Program-made: the position numbers and the translations under genes | Notes under the pieces: generated by a model | The model's input: the letters and a program-made list of their open reading frames with translations, nothing else | What the model was told of the DNA's origin: nothing | Database searches by the model: none | NCBI RefSeq assembly: GCF_900215205.1 | Contig: NZ_OBDY01000001.1 | Span: 1,112,786 to 1,176,785, forward strand | Direction: 5' to 3' | Length of the DNA stretch: 64,000 nt | Origin: Paractinoplanes atraurantiacus | Lineage (GTDB): Bacteria > Actinomycetota > Actinomycetes > Mycobacteriales > Micromonosporaceae | Shown: one piece after another, positions 1-6,714 of the stretch | Layout of the letters: each line of letters opens with the position of its first letter | Numbering within the stretch: the first letter of the stretch is position 1

Positions 1-2
1 CG

Positions 3-389
3 GCGGCCGAGCTCGCATGGCGCTTCTCCCGCTCCAGCGGCCCCGGCGGCCAGGGCGTCAACACCACCGACTCCCGGGTCGAGCTCTCCTGGGACGTGGC
101 CGGCTCCCAGGCCCTGCCCGACTTCCTGAAGGAAAGGGCCCTGGCCCACCTGTCGGGCCGTCTGACACACGGTGTGCTGACGATCACGGCCTCGGAGTTC
201 CGCTCCCAGCTGCGCAACCGCGAGGCCGCCACCATGCGCCTGGCCGCGCTGATCGCCGCGGCCGTGGCCCCGCCCCCGCGCAGCCGCAAGGCCACCCGCC
301 CCTCCCGCGGCTCGGTCGAGCGCCGCATAGCCGAGAAGAAGCGCCGGGGCCAGACCAAACAGAACCGCCGATCTTTCCCCACGGACTAG
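3..389 (+). CDS. arfB: Peptidyl-tRNA hydrolase ArfB / release-factor-like protein, 5' truncated
   Basis: The window opens inside this gene, so the start is missing. The visible 128 residues begin with the class I release factor segment RSSGPGGQGVNTTDSRVEL, which contains the GGQ tripeptide that triggers ester hydrolysis in the ribosomal peptidyl-transferase centre. A short helical region follows, and the end is a basic Arg/Lys-rich tail (about residues 85-128, with RRIAEKKRRGQTKQNRR). GGQ plus a basic tail and no codon-recognition domain is the pattern of ArfB/YaeJ, which rescues ribosomes stalled on non-stop mRNAs by placing the tail in the empty mRNA channel. The family is about 140 residues long, so only a short N-terminal piece is missing. 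A full release factor is unlikely because the tail ends soon after GGQ. Confidence 0.9.
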   Translation, partial: AAELAWRFSRSSGPGGQGVNTTDSRVELSWDVAGSQALPDFLKERALAHLSGRLTHGVLTITASEFRSQLRNREAATMRLAALIAAAVAPPPRSRKATRPSRGSVERRIAEKKRRGQTKQNRRSFPTD

Positions 390-403
390 CCGATAATCAG
401 GCG

Positions 404-601
404 GTGACCGCGCCGCGCCCGACCGTCGCCGCCAAAGCCGCCCTGGTGGCCGGCGGCAGTTTCACCTCCAGCATCGCGCTGATCCTGCTCCTGGCCGCCG
501 TCTGGGGTCTGGGCGACCGCATGGTCCTGTGGGCGCTGGTCGCCCTGTCCACCCTGACCGCCGCCGCAATGTTGATCGCCGCCGGCCGCCTGCGCCCATA
601 G
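404..601 (+). CDS. Small two-helix membrane protein, function unknown
   Basis: A 65-residue protein starting at GTG 404, 14 nt after the arfB-like stop and in the same direction. It has two hydrophobic stretches, around residues 14-36 (with the run ALILLLAAVWGL) and 39-60 (LWALVALSTLTAAAMLIAAG), separated by a GDR turn, and a short basic end. I do not recognise a family. A longer reading of the same frame from position 17 would run antiphase through the arfB-like gene and is not believable. No clear ribosome-binding site precedes the GTG, so translation may depend on the upstream gene. A GCCTCGCGAGGC palindrome (601-612) starts at its stop codon. Confidence 0.55.
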   Translation: MTAPRPTVAAKAALVAGGSFTSSIALILLLAAVWGLGDRMVLWALVALSTLTAAAMLIAAGRLRP

Positions 602-817
602 CCTCGCGAGGCGCCCGCGCCTACCGCGCCTCCCGCCACCCGGCCGGCCTGGAAGCCCGCGGCAGCGCCAACAGCGCCCCGAACCTTGGTCCGGTTCCTC
701 CAGCCGGTCAAGCCGCACGTCGTCATCTGCCGGGTGCTGCCGGCACCGCACCCTTGCCGACGGCTGAGGCCTTCACCCCGCCCATCATCGGTTGATCAAT
801 GTGCCTGGACATCACAA

Positions 818-1114
818 TCAGGTGCGGCCGGCCGATGTGAAAGCCGTGCGCTCGGATCGGTAGGTGAGTGGGCCGAAGAGGGCCATCAGGCGCCGGGCGG
901 CGGGAGAGAGGTCGGCCTCGGCCTCGGCGAGCGCCGTCAACCGGTTCTCGGTGCCGTAAAGCGTGTCCAGGGCCAGCGCGACCGCGACCGTGGGTGGGCG
1001 CAGGTCTCTCTCGATGCGGGAGAGGTGGCCCGGGTCCAGGTGGGCGGCGCGGGCGGCCTCGCGCAGGGAGCGGGTGCCGCGCAGTCGCCGTGCCAAAACC
1101 CCGAATGTTTCCAC
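818..1114 (-). CDS. XRE-family helix-turn-helix regulator
   Basis: A 98-residue protein with an N-terminal XRE/Cro helix-turn-helix, about residues 10-50 (SLREAARAAHLDPGHLSRIE), followed by a helical region that may dimerise. GTG 1114 is chosen as the start because an AGGAGG sequence sits 4 nt upstream; the frame stays open further but would read through the inverted repeat of the promoter. It is divergent from the small gene at 1226. The gap between them holds two inverted repeats, the natural candidates for its own operator. The regulated process cannot be read from the sequence. Confidence 0.75.
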   Translation of the reverse strand: METFGVLARRLRGTRSLREAARAAHLDPGHLSRIERDLRPPTVAVALALDTLYGTENRLTALAEAEADLSPAARRLMALFGPLTYRSERTAFTSAGRT

Positions 1115-1130
1115 AACGCCTCCTGGAGAA

Positions 1131-1165
1131 GTGTTGCCAATTTCGCGCCGCCGGATTGGCAACAC
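1131..1165. promoter_or_regulatory. Perfect 11-bp inverted repeat, putative operator of the XRE gene
   Basis: Arms GTGTTGCCAAT (1131-1141) and ATTGGCAACAC (1155-1165) match perfectly with a 13-nt spacer. The element lies 17-51 nt upstream of the XRE start and inside the divergent intergenic region. The half-site spacing fits a dimer bound on one DNA face, so autoregulation is likely. It could also form an RNA hairpin in the XRE leader, but there is no T-run. Confidence 0.65.
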
Positions 1166-1181
1166 GGAGCAACTGATCACG

Positions 1182-1205
1182 GGACTAGTGTCGCACGCCT
1201 AGTCC
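1182..1205. promoter_or_regulatory. Second inverted repeat in the same divergent region
   Basis: Arms GGACTAG (1182-1188) and CTAGTCC (1199-1205) are perfect, with a 10-nt spacer, 21 nt upstream of the GTG at 1226. The sequence is unrelated to the 11-bp repeat next to it, so a second regulator or a second binding mode is possible. Confidence 0.45.
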
Positions 1206-1225
1206 GATGTGGAGCGGGGGGTGGC

Positions 1226-1459
1226 GTGATGGTGCCTCAGCCGGGAGATGTGCTGGAAGTGGACCGGTCGGCCAGCGTGCAGTTCGCCACGCCGATCAGG
1301 TTCCGGGTCATCCGTGTGCACGATTGGCAGACGTACGCGGGATGGGTGTGGATCGACGGCTACGAGCTCGACGCCGTCGGGGAGGCGGTCGAGCGCCGTT
1401 CGATATTTGTGCAGATGGCGGGCCTGCGGCCGGCGCCGGAAGGGCTCAGCGGTGATTGA
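1226..1459 (+). CDS. Hypothetical 77-residue protein
   Basis: A small soluble protein with alternating hydrophobic and charged residues and a Trp/Tyr-rich centre (VIRVHDWQTYAGWVWIDGY), which suggests a compact beta fold. GTG 1226, ATG 1229 and GTG 1232 are all possible starts; GGAG at 1211-1214 and a G-run at 1216-1221 lie upstream, favouring 1226 or 1229. The 3' end overlaps the end of the convergent gene by 14 nt. It is divergent from the XRE regulator and probably shares its operator region. I do not recognise a family. Confidence 0.6.
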   Translation: MMVPQPGDVLEVDRSASVQFATPIRFRVIRVHDWQTYAGWVWIDGYELDAVGEAVERRSIFVQMAGLRPAPEGLSGD

Positions 1460-2387
1460 AGGGAGCGACGGCCTCGCGGTTGCGCGACGCGTCCTCGGGG
1501 CCCATGAGCTCCTCGCAGACGCGGATCAGGCGGGCCCGCAGGGCGGCGGCCCGGCGGGCGAACTCGCGCTGCCGGGCCACGTACTCGGCCTTGCCCTCGG
1601 GGGTTTCGATCTTGACCGGATCGAAGCCGTACGAGGACAGGTCGTACGGGCTGGCCTGCATGTCCAGCAGCCGGATGTCGCCGGCCAGGGCGAAGCAGTC
1701 GAGCGCCAGTGCGCCCGGCACCGCGGGGCCGAGCTTGGTCGCCCACTTGTGGACGTCCATCGCGGCGTGCAGGCAGCCGGGCTGATCGAGGTCGACCTGG
1801 GTGGCCCGGGTCGGCTGGAGGCGGTTGAGGCCGACCGCCTCGGGCGTGAAGAAGCGGAACGCGTCGAAGTGCGTACACCTGATCGGGTGATCCTCGACCA
1901 CCCGATCGGTTTCGGCCTGGCCGAGGCGCAGCGGCAGCGCGTGGCGGTGCTCCGGGTCGCGGTAGACCATGGCCCACTCGTGCAGGCCGAAGCAGCCGGA
2001 GAAGACCGGGCGGGACGCGGTCGCGGTCAGCAGGCCGTGGATGTAGCGCACCGACTCGCCGCGGGCGTGCATGAAGGCGACCTCGTCGAGGGTGACCACG
2101 CCGTCGGGATAGGTCATGTAGAACTTCCACGCGGCGTGCTCGGCCACGCCGGCCGGCGAGGGGGCGAGACCGGTGCCGACGCCGGGGTGCCAGCGGCGCA
2201 GCACCGACGGCCGGGTGCCGTAGTAGTCGTACAGAAAATCCTCGATGGCGTGCTTCTCGCCGGAGGCCCGGCGGGCACGGTGGCCCGCGGTCATCTCGTC
2301 GGCGCGCTCGGCGTGCGCCCGGGCGATAGGAATCCAGGTGACCGAGGGCAGCGTCGTGGTGAGCGTCCTCACCTGCTTGATCCCCAT
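1446..2387 (-). CDS. Conserved actinobacterial protein often labelled 3-methyladenine DNA glycosylase
   Basis: About 313 residues from ATG 2387. The N-terminal third has the segment SGEKHAIEDFLYDYYGTRPS followed by LRRWHPGVGTGL, and the middle contains LHEWAMVYR, YDLSSYGFDPVKIET and several conserved His, Trp and Tyr residues. I know these from a family widespread in actinomycetes that is usually annotated as 3-methyladenine DNA glycosylase. I see no helix-hairpin-helix or other recognisable glycosylase signature, so the enzymatic name should be treated as a label. The start is uncertain: ATG 2432 is in frame, and a GTG lies five codons downstream of 2387. It stands alone and converges on the small gene at 1226. 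Confidence 0.75.
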   Translation of the reverse strand: MGIKQVRTLTTTLPSVTWIPIARAHAERADEMTAGHRARRASGEKHAIEDFLYDYYGTRPSVLRRWHPGVGTGLAPSPAGVAEHAAWKFYMTYPDGVVTLDEVAFMHARGESVRYIHGLLTATASRPVFSGCFGLHEWAMVYRDPEHRHALPLRLGQAETDRVVEDHPIRCTHFDAFRFFTPEAVGLNRLQPTRATQVDLDQPGCLHAAMDVHKWATKLGPAVPGALALDCFALAGDIRLLDMQASPYDLSSYGFDPVKIETPEGKAEYVARQREFARRAAALRARLIRVCEELMGPEDASRNREAVAPFNHR

Positions 2388-2522
2388 CGCACCAGCGTAT
2401 CCAGCCGAGGCGATCAACACGATCACCGTCACGCGCTAATGAGCCGCGCCACGGTGCTCACTCCCGGCATATCCGTCCAATTCGGTCCGTAAATTTTTCC
2501 GACGGAGCAGACCTGCAAAAAT

Positions 2523-2542
2523 ATGTAGTACATCTACTACAT
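2523..2542. promoter_or_regulatory. Palindromic operator upstream of the ABC exporter operon
   Basis: ATGTAGTACATCTACTACAT is an inverted repeat with 8-bp arms and a 4-nt centre (arms 2523-2530 and 2535-2542). It sits in an AT-rich stretch just ahead of the first ABC gene. ATGT...ACAT half-sites resemble PadR operators and TACTACA resembles BlaI/CopY half-sites. The only regulator nearby is the XRE protein at 4340, so the binding protein is not settled. The palindrome probably overlaps the promoter. Confidence 0.65.
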
Positions 2543-2561
2543 CCTTGCTAACGTCCTGGAC

Positions 2562-3494
2562 ATGGAAGGAATGACATTGACGGGGGCGCTCGCCACCGGC
2601 CCGGAGGTTCCGGCCGGTGAGCGGGTGATCGACATTCACGATCTCCGCATGCGGTACGGGACCAAGGACGTCCTGACCGGGGTGACCTTCGCCGCCCGGC
2701 GCGGTGAGGTCCTCGCTCTGCTCGGCCCCAACGGTGCCGGCAAGACCACCACGATCGAGATCCTCGAGGGCTTTCGGATGCGGTCCTCCGGAGACGTACG
2801 GGTCCTGGGTGTCGACCCCGCCTCCGGCGGCGAGCGGTGGCGCTCCCGCGTCGGCGTGGTGCTCCAGTCGTGGCGCGACCACGGCAAGTGGCGCGTCGCC
2901 GAGCTGCTGGAACACCTGGGCCGCTACTACCGCCCGTACTCCACGCCCGAAGCCGATCGCCCGTGGCCCGTCGGCGATCTGCTCGAAGTGGTCGGCCTGA
3001 CCGCGCAGGCCGGCGTCCGGGTGTCCCGGCTCTCCGGTGGCCAGCGCCGCCGCCTCGACGTGGCGATCGGCATCGTCGGCCGGCCCGAGCTGCTCTTCCT
3101 CGACGAGCCCACTGTCGGCTTCGACCCGGCCGCCCGCCGCGAGTTCCACGACCTGGTCCACCGGCTCACCGATGTGGACGACACCACGATCCTGCTCACC
3201 ACCCACGACCTCGACGAGGCCGAGAAACTGGCCGACCGCATCGTGATCCTCTCCGGCGGCCGGATCATCGCCGACGGCTCGGCCGACGAGCTGTCCCGCC
3301 TGGTCTCGCGCGAGAGCGAGATCCGCTGGACCCGCGACGGTCAGCGTTTCGTCCACTCGGCCGAGCAGGCCACGCCGTTCGTCCGCGAGCTGCTGGTGCA
3401 GTACGGCGACGACGTCACCGAGCTCGAGGTGCGCCGCACCAGCCTCGAGGACACGTACATGCGGCTGGTCCGCGACTTCGAGGGGAGCACGTGA
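2562..3494 (+). CDS. ABC transporter ATP-binding protein, DrrA type
   Basis: A 310-residue ATPase that should energise the permease encoded next. In order: Walker A GPNGAGKTTT (about residue 55), Q-loop region VVLQSW, signature LSGGQRRRLD, Walker B LLFLDEPT, D-loop with FDP, and H-loop TTHD. A C-terminal extension of about 80 residues is typical of DrrA/multidrug exporters of the ABC-2 class. ATG 2562 lacks a Shine-Dalgarno sequence; a GGAAGGA at 2564-2570 would serve the TTG at 2577, so the real start may be 15 nt downstream, or the mRNA may be leaderless. The stop overlaps the next start (TGATG). Substrate unknown. Confidence 0.92.
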   Translation: MEGMTLTGALATGPEVPAGERVIDIHDLRMRYGTKDVLTGVTFAARRGEVLALLGPNGAGKTTTIEILEGFRMRSSGDVRVLGVDPASGGERWRSRVGVVLQSWRDHGKWRVAELLEHLGRYYRPYSTPEADRPWPVGDLLEVVGLTAQAGVRVSRLSGGQRRRLDVAIGIVGRPELLFLDEPTVGFDPAARREFHDLVHRLTDVDDTTILLTTHDLDEAEKLADRIVILSGGRIIADGSADELSRLVSRESEIRWTRDGQRFVHSAEQATPFVRELLVQYGDDVTELEVRRTSLEDTYMRLVRDFEGST

Positions 3495-4336
3495 TGTTCG
3501 AGACGGTCCGGATCGGCGCCGCCCGCGGGCGCATCGAGCTGCGCCAGACGCTGACCACCCCGCTCGACCTGTGGGGCTACCTGTTCCCGACGCTGATCCT
3601 GCTCGTCGTCCTGTTCTTCATGCGCGACGCCACGATCCCCGGCACCGACTTCTCGCTCGGCGCCAGCACCCTGCCCGGCATGCTCGGGATGAACCTGGCC
3701 TTCGGCGGCCTGATCACGATCGCCCAGCTGCTCGTGGTCGAGCGCGAGGACGGCACCCTGCTGCGGGCCAAGGCCACGCCGAACGGGATGAGCGGCTACC
3801 TGGTCGGCAAGGTCATCGCGGTCGGCGGCATGACGCTGGTGTCGGTGCTGGCCGTGCTGATCCCGGGCGCCCTGCTGGTCGACGGGCTGGAGACCGGGCC
3901 CGGCACGTGGCTGACCCTGCTCTGGCTGCTGCCGCTGGCATTGCTGGCCACCATGCCGATCGGCGCCGCCCTGGGCTCGATCTTCGAGAGCCCGCGGGCC
4001 TTCCCGGTGATCATGCTGCCGCTGTTCGGGCTGATCGCGATCTCCGGCATCTTCTATCCGATCACCGCGATGCCGGGCTGGATCCAGGGCGTCGCTCAGG
4101 TCTTCCCGCTGTACTGGCTAGGGTTGGGCATGCGCTCGGCGTTCCTTCCGGACGCGCTGGCCGCGGTCGAGCTGACCGGGTCCTGGCGCACGCTGGAGAC
4201 CTTCGGCGTGCTCGTGGCGTGGGCGGTCGCCGGCCTGGCGCTGGCGCCGGCGCTTCTGCGGCGGATGGCGCGCCGCGAGTCCGGTTCGGCCGTCGCGGCG
4301 CGGCGCGAGCGAATGATGAGCACGGTCGGGCGGTAG
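3494..4336 (+). CDS. ABC-2 type transporter permease
   Basis: 280 residues with six predicted membrane segments: about 26-43 (LFPTLILLVVLFF), 57-80, 104-128 (VIAVGGMTLVSVLAVL), 138-160, 170-190 (VIMLPLFGLIAISGIF) and 232-252. It carries the ABC-2 transmembrane pattern, including the conserved IFYPITAMPGW loop before the last part. It is translationally coupled to the ATPase (1-nt overlap; GTG 3491 is an alternative). Together they form a half-size exporter pair, as in DrrAB. An XRE regulator follows 4 nt later, so all three genes are probably one operon under the palindrome at 2523. Confidence 0.9.
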   Translation: MFETVRIGAARGRIELRQTLTTPLDLWGYLFPTLILLVVLFFMRDATIPGTDFSLGASTLPGMLGMNLAFGGLITIAQLLVVEREDGTLLRAKATPNGMSGYLVGKVIAVGGMTLVSVLAVLIPGALLVDGLETGPGTWLTLLWLLPLALLATMPIGAALGSIFESPRAFPVIMLPLFGLIAISGIFYPITAMPGWIQGVAQVFPLYWLGLGMRSAFLPDALAAVELTGSWRTLETFGVLVAWAVAGLALAPALLRRMARRESGSAVAARRERMMSTVGR

Positions 4337-4339
4337 GAA

Positions 4340-4594
4340 TTGGGCAACGAGGTCACGCACAACCGGATCGCGATGCTGCGCGCCGAGCGCGGCATCTCGC
4401 GGCGCCAGCTCGCCGACGCGGTCGGGGTCCACTATCAGACCGTCGGCTACATCGAGCGCGGCGAGTTCAGCCCGAGCCTCCACCTGGCGCTCAAGATCGG
4501 CCGCTACTTCGAGGTGCCGATCGAGGTGATCTTCTCGCTCGACCCGTTCCCCCGTCTCGGTGCGACGGCGGACGGAGCGCAGCGCCCGGCGTAG
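4340..4594 (+). CDS. Small XRE-type transcriptional regulator
   Basis: 84 residues with one helix-turn-helix covering most of the protein: NRIAMLRAERGISRRQLADA then VGVHYQTVGYIERGEFSPSL, and the segment PIEVIFSLD that follows the HTH in YozG-like regulators. Such short regulators are repressors commonly encoded with ABC exporters or membrane proteins. The start is TTG 4340, with GGTAGGA immediately upstream, an awkwardly short spacing; the first in-frame ATG (residue 12) would cut into the fold. Being last in the exporter operon, it is the best local candidate for control of that operon. Confidence 0.8.
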   Translation: MGNEVTHNRIAMLRAERGISRRQLADAVGVHYQTVGYIERGEFSPSLHLALKIGRYFEVPIEVIFSLDPFPRLGATADGAQRPA

Positions 4595-4633
4595 ATTTCC
4601 TAGGAGCATCAAAGCCGCGAACAGGAGATCATC

Positions 4634-5425
4634 GTGCGTTTCGCCCGTTTTGTCCATGCTGGTGGGGTCTCCTTCGGTGTCGTCGAGGGCGACGCCTCCG
4701 GCCTGACCATCGCCGAGATTTCCTCCCTGCCGTTCGAGGAGGTCCGCTTCACCGGCCAGCGCTGGGCCCTCGCCGACGTCCGGCTGCTCGCCCCGATCTT
4801 CTCGAGCAAGGTCATCGGCGTCGGCCGCAACTACGCCGACCACGCCGCCGAGCTCGGCAACGAGGTGCCCAAGGAGCCGCTGATCTTCATCAAGCCGTCG
4901 ACCTCGGTCATCGGGCCGAACGACGCGATCCGCCTCCCCCCGCAGTCGCAGCGCGTCGAGGAGGAGGCCGAGCTCGCCGTCGTGATCGGCGCCACCGGCG
5001 CCCGCCGCGTCGACCGGGCCGGCGCCGAGAAGGCGATCTTCGGCTACACCATCGGCAACGACGTCACCGCCCGCGACCTGCAGCGCAGCGACCCGCAGTG
5101 GACCCGGGCCAAGGGCTTCGACTCGTTCTGCCCGATCGGCCCGTGGATCGTCACCGGGCTCGACGTGAGCGACCTCGAGATCCGGTGCGAGGTCGGCCGT
5201 GATCCTGAGGCCATGGAGGTGCGGCAGATCGGCCGTACGAAAGACATGGTCTTCGACATTCCGACCCTGGTCTCGTACGTGTCGCATGTCATGACGCTGC
5301 TGCCCGGCGACATCATCCTGACCGGCACACCGGCCGGCGTCAGCGAGATCACGTCCGGCGACACGGTGTCGGTGAGCATCCAGGGCATCGGCGAGCTGCG
5401 GAACCCCGTCGTCTCCCTCGACTGA
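4634..5425 (+). CDS. Fumarylacetoacetate hydrolase family protein
   Basis: 263 residues. The C-terminal FAH domain starts near residue 58 (KVIGVGRNYADHAAELG) and carries the metal-binding acidic residues in RVEEEAELAVVIG and a later GNDVTARDLQ, then FDSFCPIGPWIV and ILTGTPAGV. The short N-terminal region is typical of bacterial enzymes that act on 2-hydroxyhepta-2,4-diene-1,7-dioate, acylpyruvates or oxaloacetate; the exact substrate cannot be told. GTG 4634 follows an AGGAG at a good distance. It is a single-gene unit ended by a strong terminator. Confidence 0.9.
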   Translation: MRFARFVHAGGVSFGVVEGDASGLTIAEISSLPFEEVRFTGQRWALADVRLLAPIFSSKVIGVGRNYADHAAELGNEVPKEPLIFIKPSTSVIGPNDAIRLPPQSQRVEEEAELAVVIGATGARRVDRAGAEKAIFGYTIGNDVTARDLQRSDPQWTRAKGFDSFCPIGPWIVTGLDVSDLEIRCEVGRDPEAMEVRQIGRTKDMVFDIPTLVSYVSHVMTLLPGDIILTGTPAGVSEITSGDTVSVSIQGIGELRNPVVSLD

Positions 5426-5431
5426 CCTCGG

Positions 5432-5461
5432 CAGGCCCAGGCACGTCCTGGGCCTGTTTTT
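5432..5461 (+). terminator. Intrinsic terminator after the FAH-family gene
   Basis: A perfect 10-bp GC-rich stem, CAGGCCCAGG (5432-5441) and CCTGGGCCTG (5447-5456), with a CACGT loop and five T residues (5457-5461). Confidence 0.9.
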
Positions 5462-5473
5462 CCGGCCGAAATT

Positions 5474-5488
5474 CCGTATACCATACGG
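5474..5488. promoter_or_regulatory. Operator-like palindrome overlapping a -10 box
   Basis: CCGTAT-ACC-ATACGG is a perfect 6-bp inverted repeat. It covers TATACC (5477-5482), a good -10 hexamer about 8 nt before the start codon of the following gene, so that gene is probably transcribed without a leader and blocked when a dimer occupies the palindrome. The cognate regulator is not in the immediate surroundings. Confidence 0.55.
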
Positions 5489-5490
5489 TG

Positions 5491-6294
5491 ATGAAGGTAC
5501 TGGTCACCGGCGCCACCGGAAACGTCGGCCGGCTCCTCGTCGACGAACTGCTGGCCCAAGGAGCTTCAGACGTACGGGCATTGACCGTCGACCCGGACAA
5601 AGCGGCGCTGCCCCCATCCGTCGAGGTAGTACAAGGCTTCGTCGGGCGGCCCTCGACCCTGCCGGCGGCCCTCCGCAGCGTCGACGTGATGTACCTCGCC
5701 CCGCACATACCCACCGCCGCCGCGGCCTGCCGGCTGGCCGCCGAGGCCGGCGTACAGCGCATCGTCGACCTGGCCGGCGCCAAAGGCGACCACTGGCAGG
5801 CCATCGAAGACGCCGTCGAAGCCAGCGGCGTCCCCTGGACCCACCTCGAACCCGGCGAATTCATGGCCAACGCCGACCTGTGGGCCCCACAGATCCGCGC
5901 CGGCGACGAAGTACGCGACGCCTACGGCTCAGTGGCCAACGCCGCCATCGCCCAAGAAGACATCGCCGCCGTCGCCGCCCACGTCATCCTCACCGAAGGC
6001 CACGAAGGCAAGTCGTACGAGCTCACCGGCCCCACCACCCTCACCCGCCGCGAGAAAGTCGCGGCCATCGGCCAGGCCCTCGGACGTGACCTCGCCTACA
6101 TCGACCTCCCCTACGACGAGGCCCTGACCCAATTCCAAAAGACCATGGGTGAGTACGCCAAGTGGTACCTCGACGGCCTCGCCGCCTCCGTCGGCCACCC
6201 CCAACAGGCGGTGCCCACCGTCGCCCGGCTCACCGGCCGGCCGGCCATGACCTACGAAGAGTGGACCCGCCGCCACCAGGACATCTTCCGATGA
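5491..6294 (+). CDS. NmrA-like NAD(P)-binding oxidoreductase or redox sensor
   Basis: 267 residues, atypical short-chain dehydrogenase with an N-terminal Rossmann fold: VLVTGATGNVGRLLVDEL contains the GxxGxxG dinucleotide motif. The residues after it (ALTVDPDKA) and the central YLAPHIPTAAAACRLAAEAG fit NmrA/QOR2-like proteins, which bind NAD(P) and either reduce quinones or sense redox state. The classical YxxxK catalytic pair is absent. ATG 5491 (or GTG 5488) lies directly behind a promoter-overlapping palindrome without room for a Shine-Dalgarno sequence, so leaderless translation is likely. Confidence 0.85.
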   Translation: MKVLVTGATGNVGRLLVDELLAQGASDVRALTVDPDKAALPPSVEVVQGFVGRPSTLPAALRSVDVMYLAPHIPTAAAACRLAAEAGVQRIVDLAGAKGDHWQAIEDAVEASGVPWTHLEPGEFMANADLWAPQIRAGDEVRDAYGSVANAAIAQEDIAAVAAHVILTEGHEGKSYELTGPTTLTRREKVAAIGQALGRDLAYIDLPYDEALTQFQKTMGEYAKWYLDGLAASVGHPQQAVPTVARLTGRPAMTYEEWTRRHQDIFR

Positions 6295-6306
6295 ACCGAA
6301 CCCGAT

Positions 6307-6335
6307 TTGTTGGTCATGCGGGGGTCAGGTAGAGT
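6307..6335 (+). promoter_or_regulatory. Putative promoter of the tRNA genes
   Basis: TTGTTG (6307-6312) and TAGAGT (6330-6335) are separated by 17 nt and lie about 45 nt upstream of tRNA-Gln. The same hexamer, TAGAGTTC, recurs at 6494-6501 ahead of tRNA-Glu, although no matching -35 box is visible there. Confidence 0.45.
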
Positions 6336-6381
6336 TCTTTCTCGGCACGGCAACGCGGCAAAAACCAAGAAGCCGAGCCAA

Positions 6382-6453
6382 TGGGGTATGGGGTAATTGG
6401 CAGCCCGACTGATTCTGGTTCAGTTAGTCTAGGTTCGAGTCCTGGTACCCCAG
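6382..6453 (+). tRNA. tRNA-Gln (anticodon CTG)
   Basis: A full cloverleaf. The acceptor stem is TGGGGTA with TACCCCA (6446-6452) and discriminator G6453. T8 is present. The anticodon stem is ACTGA/TCAGT with loop TTCTGGT, giving anticodon CTG at 6415-6417. The T-arm carries GGTTCGAGTCC. CCA is not encoded. Confidence 0.95.
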
Positions 6454-6552
6454 CGCTACAACTCCCGCGGGAGAGGCGGCGCTGGACTTCTGATAGAGTT
6501 CGGCCCGTCGCAAACGCGAGAGCGAAGCGAAAAGCAGTACAAAGCAAGTCCT

Positions 6553-6625
6553 GGCCCCGTCGTCTAGCGGCCTAGGACGCCGCCCTCTCAAGGCGGTAGC
6601 GAGGGTTCGAATCCCTTCGGGGCTA
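6553..6625 (+). tRNA. tRNA-Glu (anticodon CTC)
   Basis: The acceptor stem is GGCCCCG (6553-6559) with CGGGGCT (6618-6624), the first pair being G-T, and the discriminator is A6625. T8 is at 6560. The anticodon stem is CCGCC/GGCGG with loop CTCTCAA and anticodon CTC. The T-arm is GAGGG-TTCGAAT-CCCTT. CCA is not encoded. It lies 99 nt after tRNA-Gln. Confidence 0.95.
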
Positions 6626-6634
6626 CATTTCGGG

Positions 6635-6669
6635 TGACCCCCGTCCGCAGAACGCGCGGACGGGGGTCA
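6635..6669 (+). terminator. Strong hairpin after tRNA-Glu
   Basis: A perfect 14-bp stem, TGACCCCCGTCCGC (6635-6648) and GCGGACGGGGGTCA (6656-6669), with a 7-nt loop. There is no real T-run, which is common for actinomycete terminators. Placement ten bases after the tRNA supports a role in termination or 3' processing. Confidence 0.75.
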
Positions 6670-6683
6670 TTCCGCATATCTGC

Positions 6684-6702
6684 CTGGGGGGCGACCCCCC
6701 AG
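6684..6702. repeat. G6/C6 inverted repeat in the tRNA trailer
   Basis: CTGGGGGG-CGA-CCCCCCAG is a perfect 8-bp inverted repeat with a 3-nt loop, 15 nt after the terminator hairpin, followed by ACCCCCAC. It could act as a second hairpin or belong to a dispersed repeat; copy number cannot be judged from this window. Confidence 0.5.
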
Positions 6703-6714
6703 ACCCCCACGGTG

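Noticed and set aside
1446..2387. Calling this a proven DNA glycosylase.
   Set aside because: The family name is widespread, but I find no glycosylase motif in the sequence.
2436..3356. Long open frame opposite the ABC ATPase.
   Set aside because: It is antisense to a protein with all ABC motifs and encodes no recognisable domain; a high-GC shadow.
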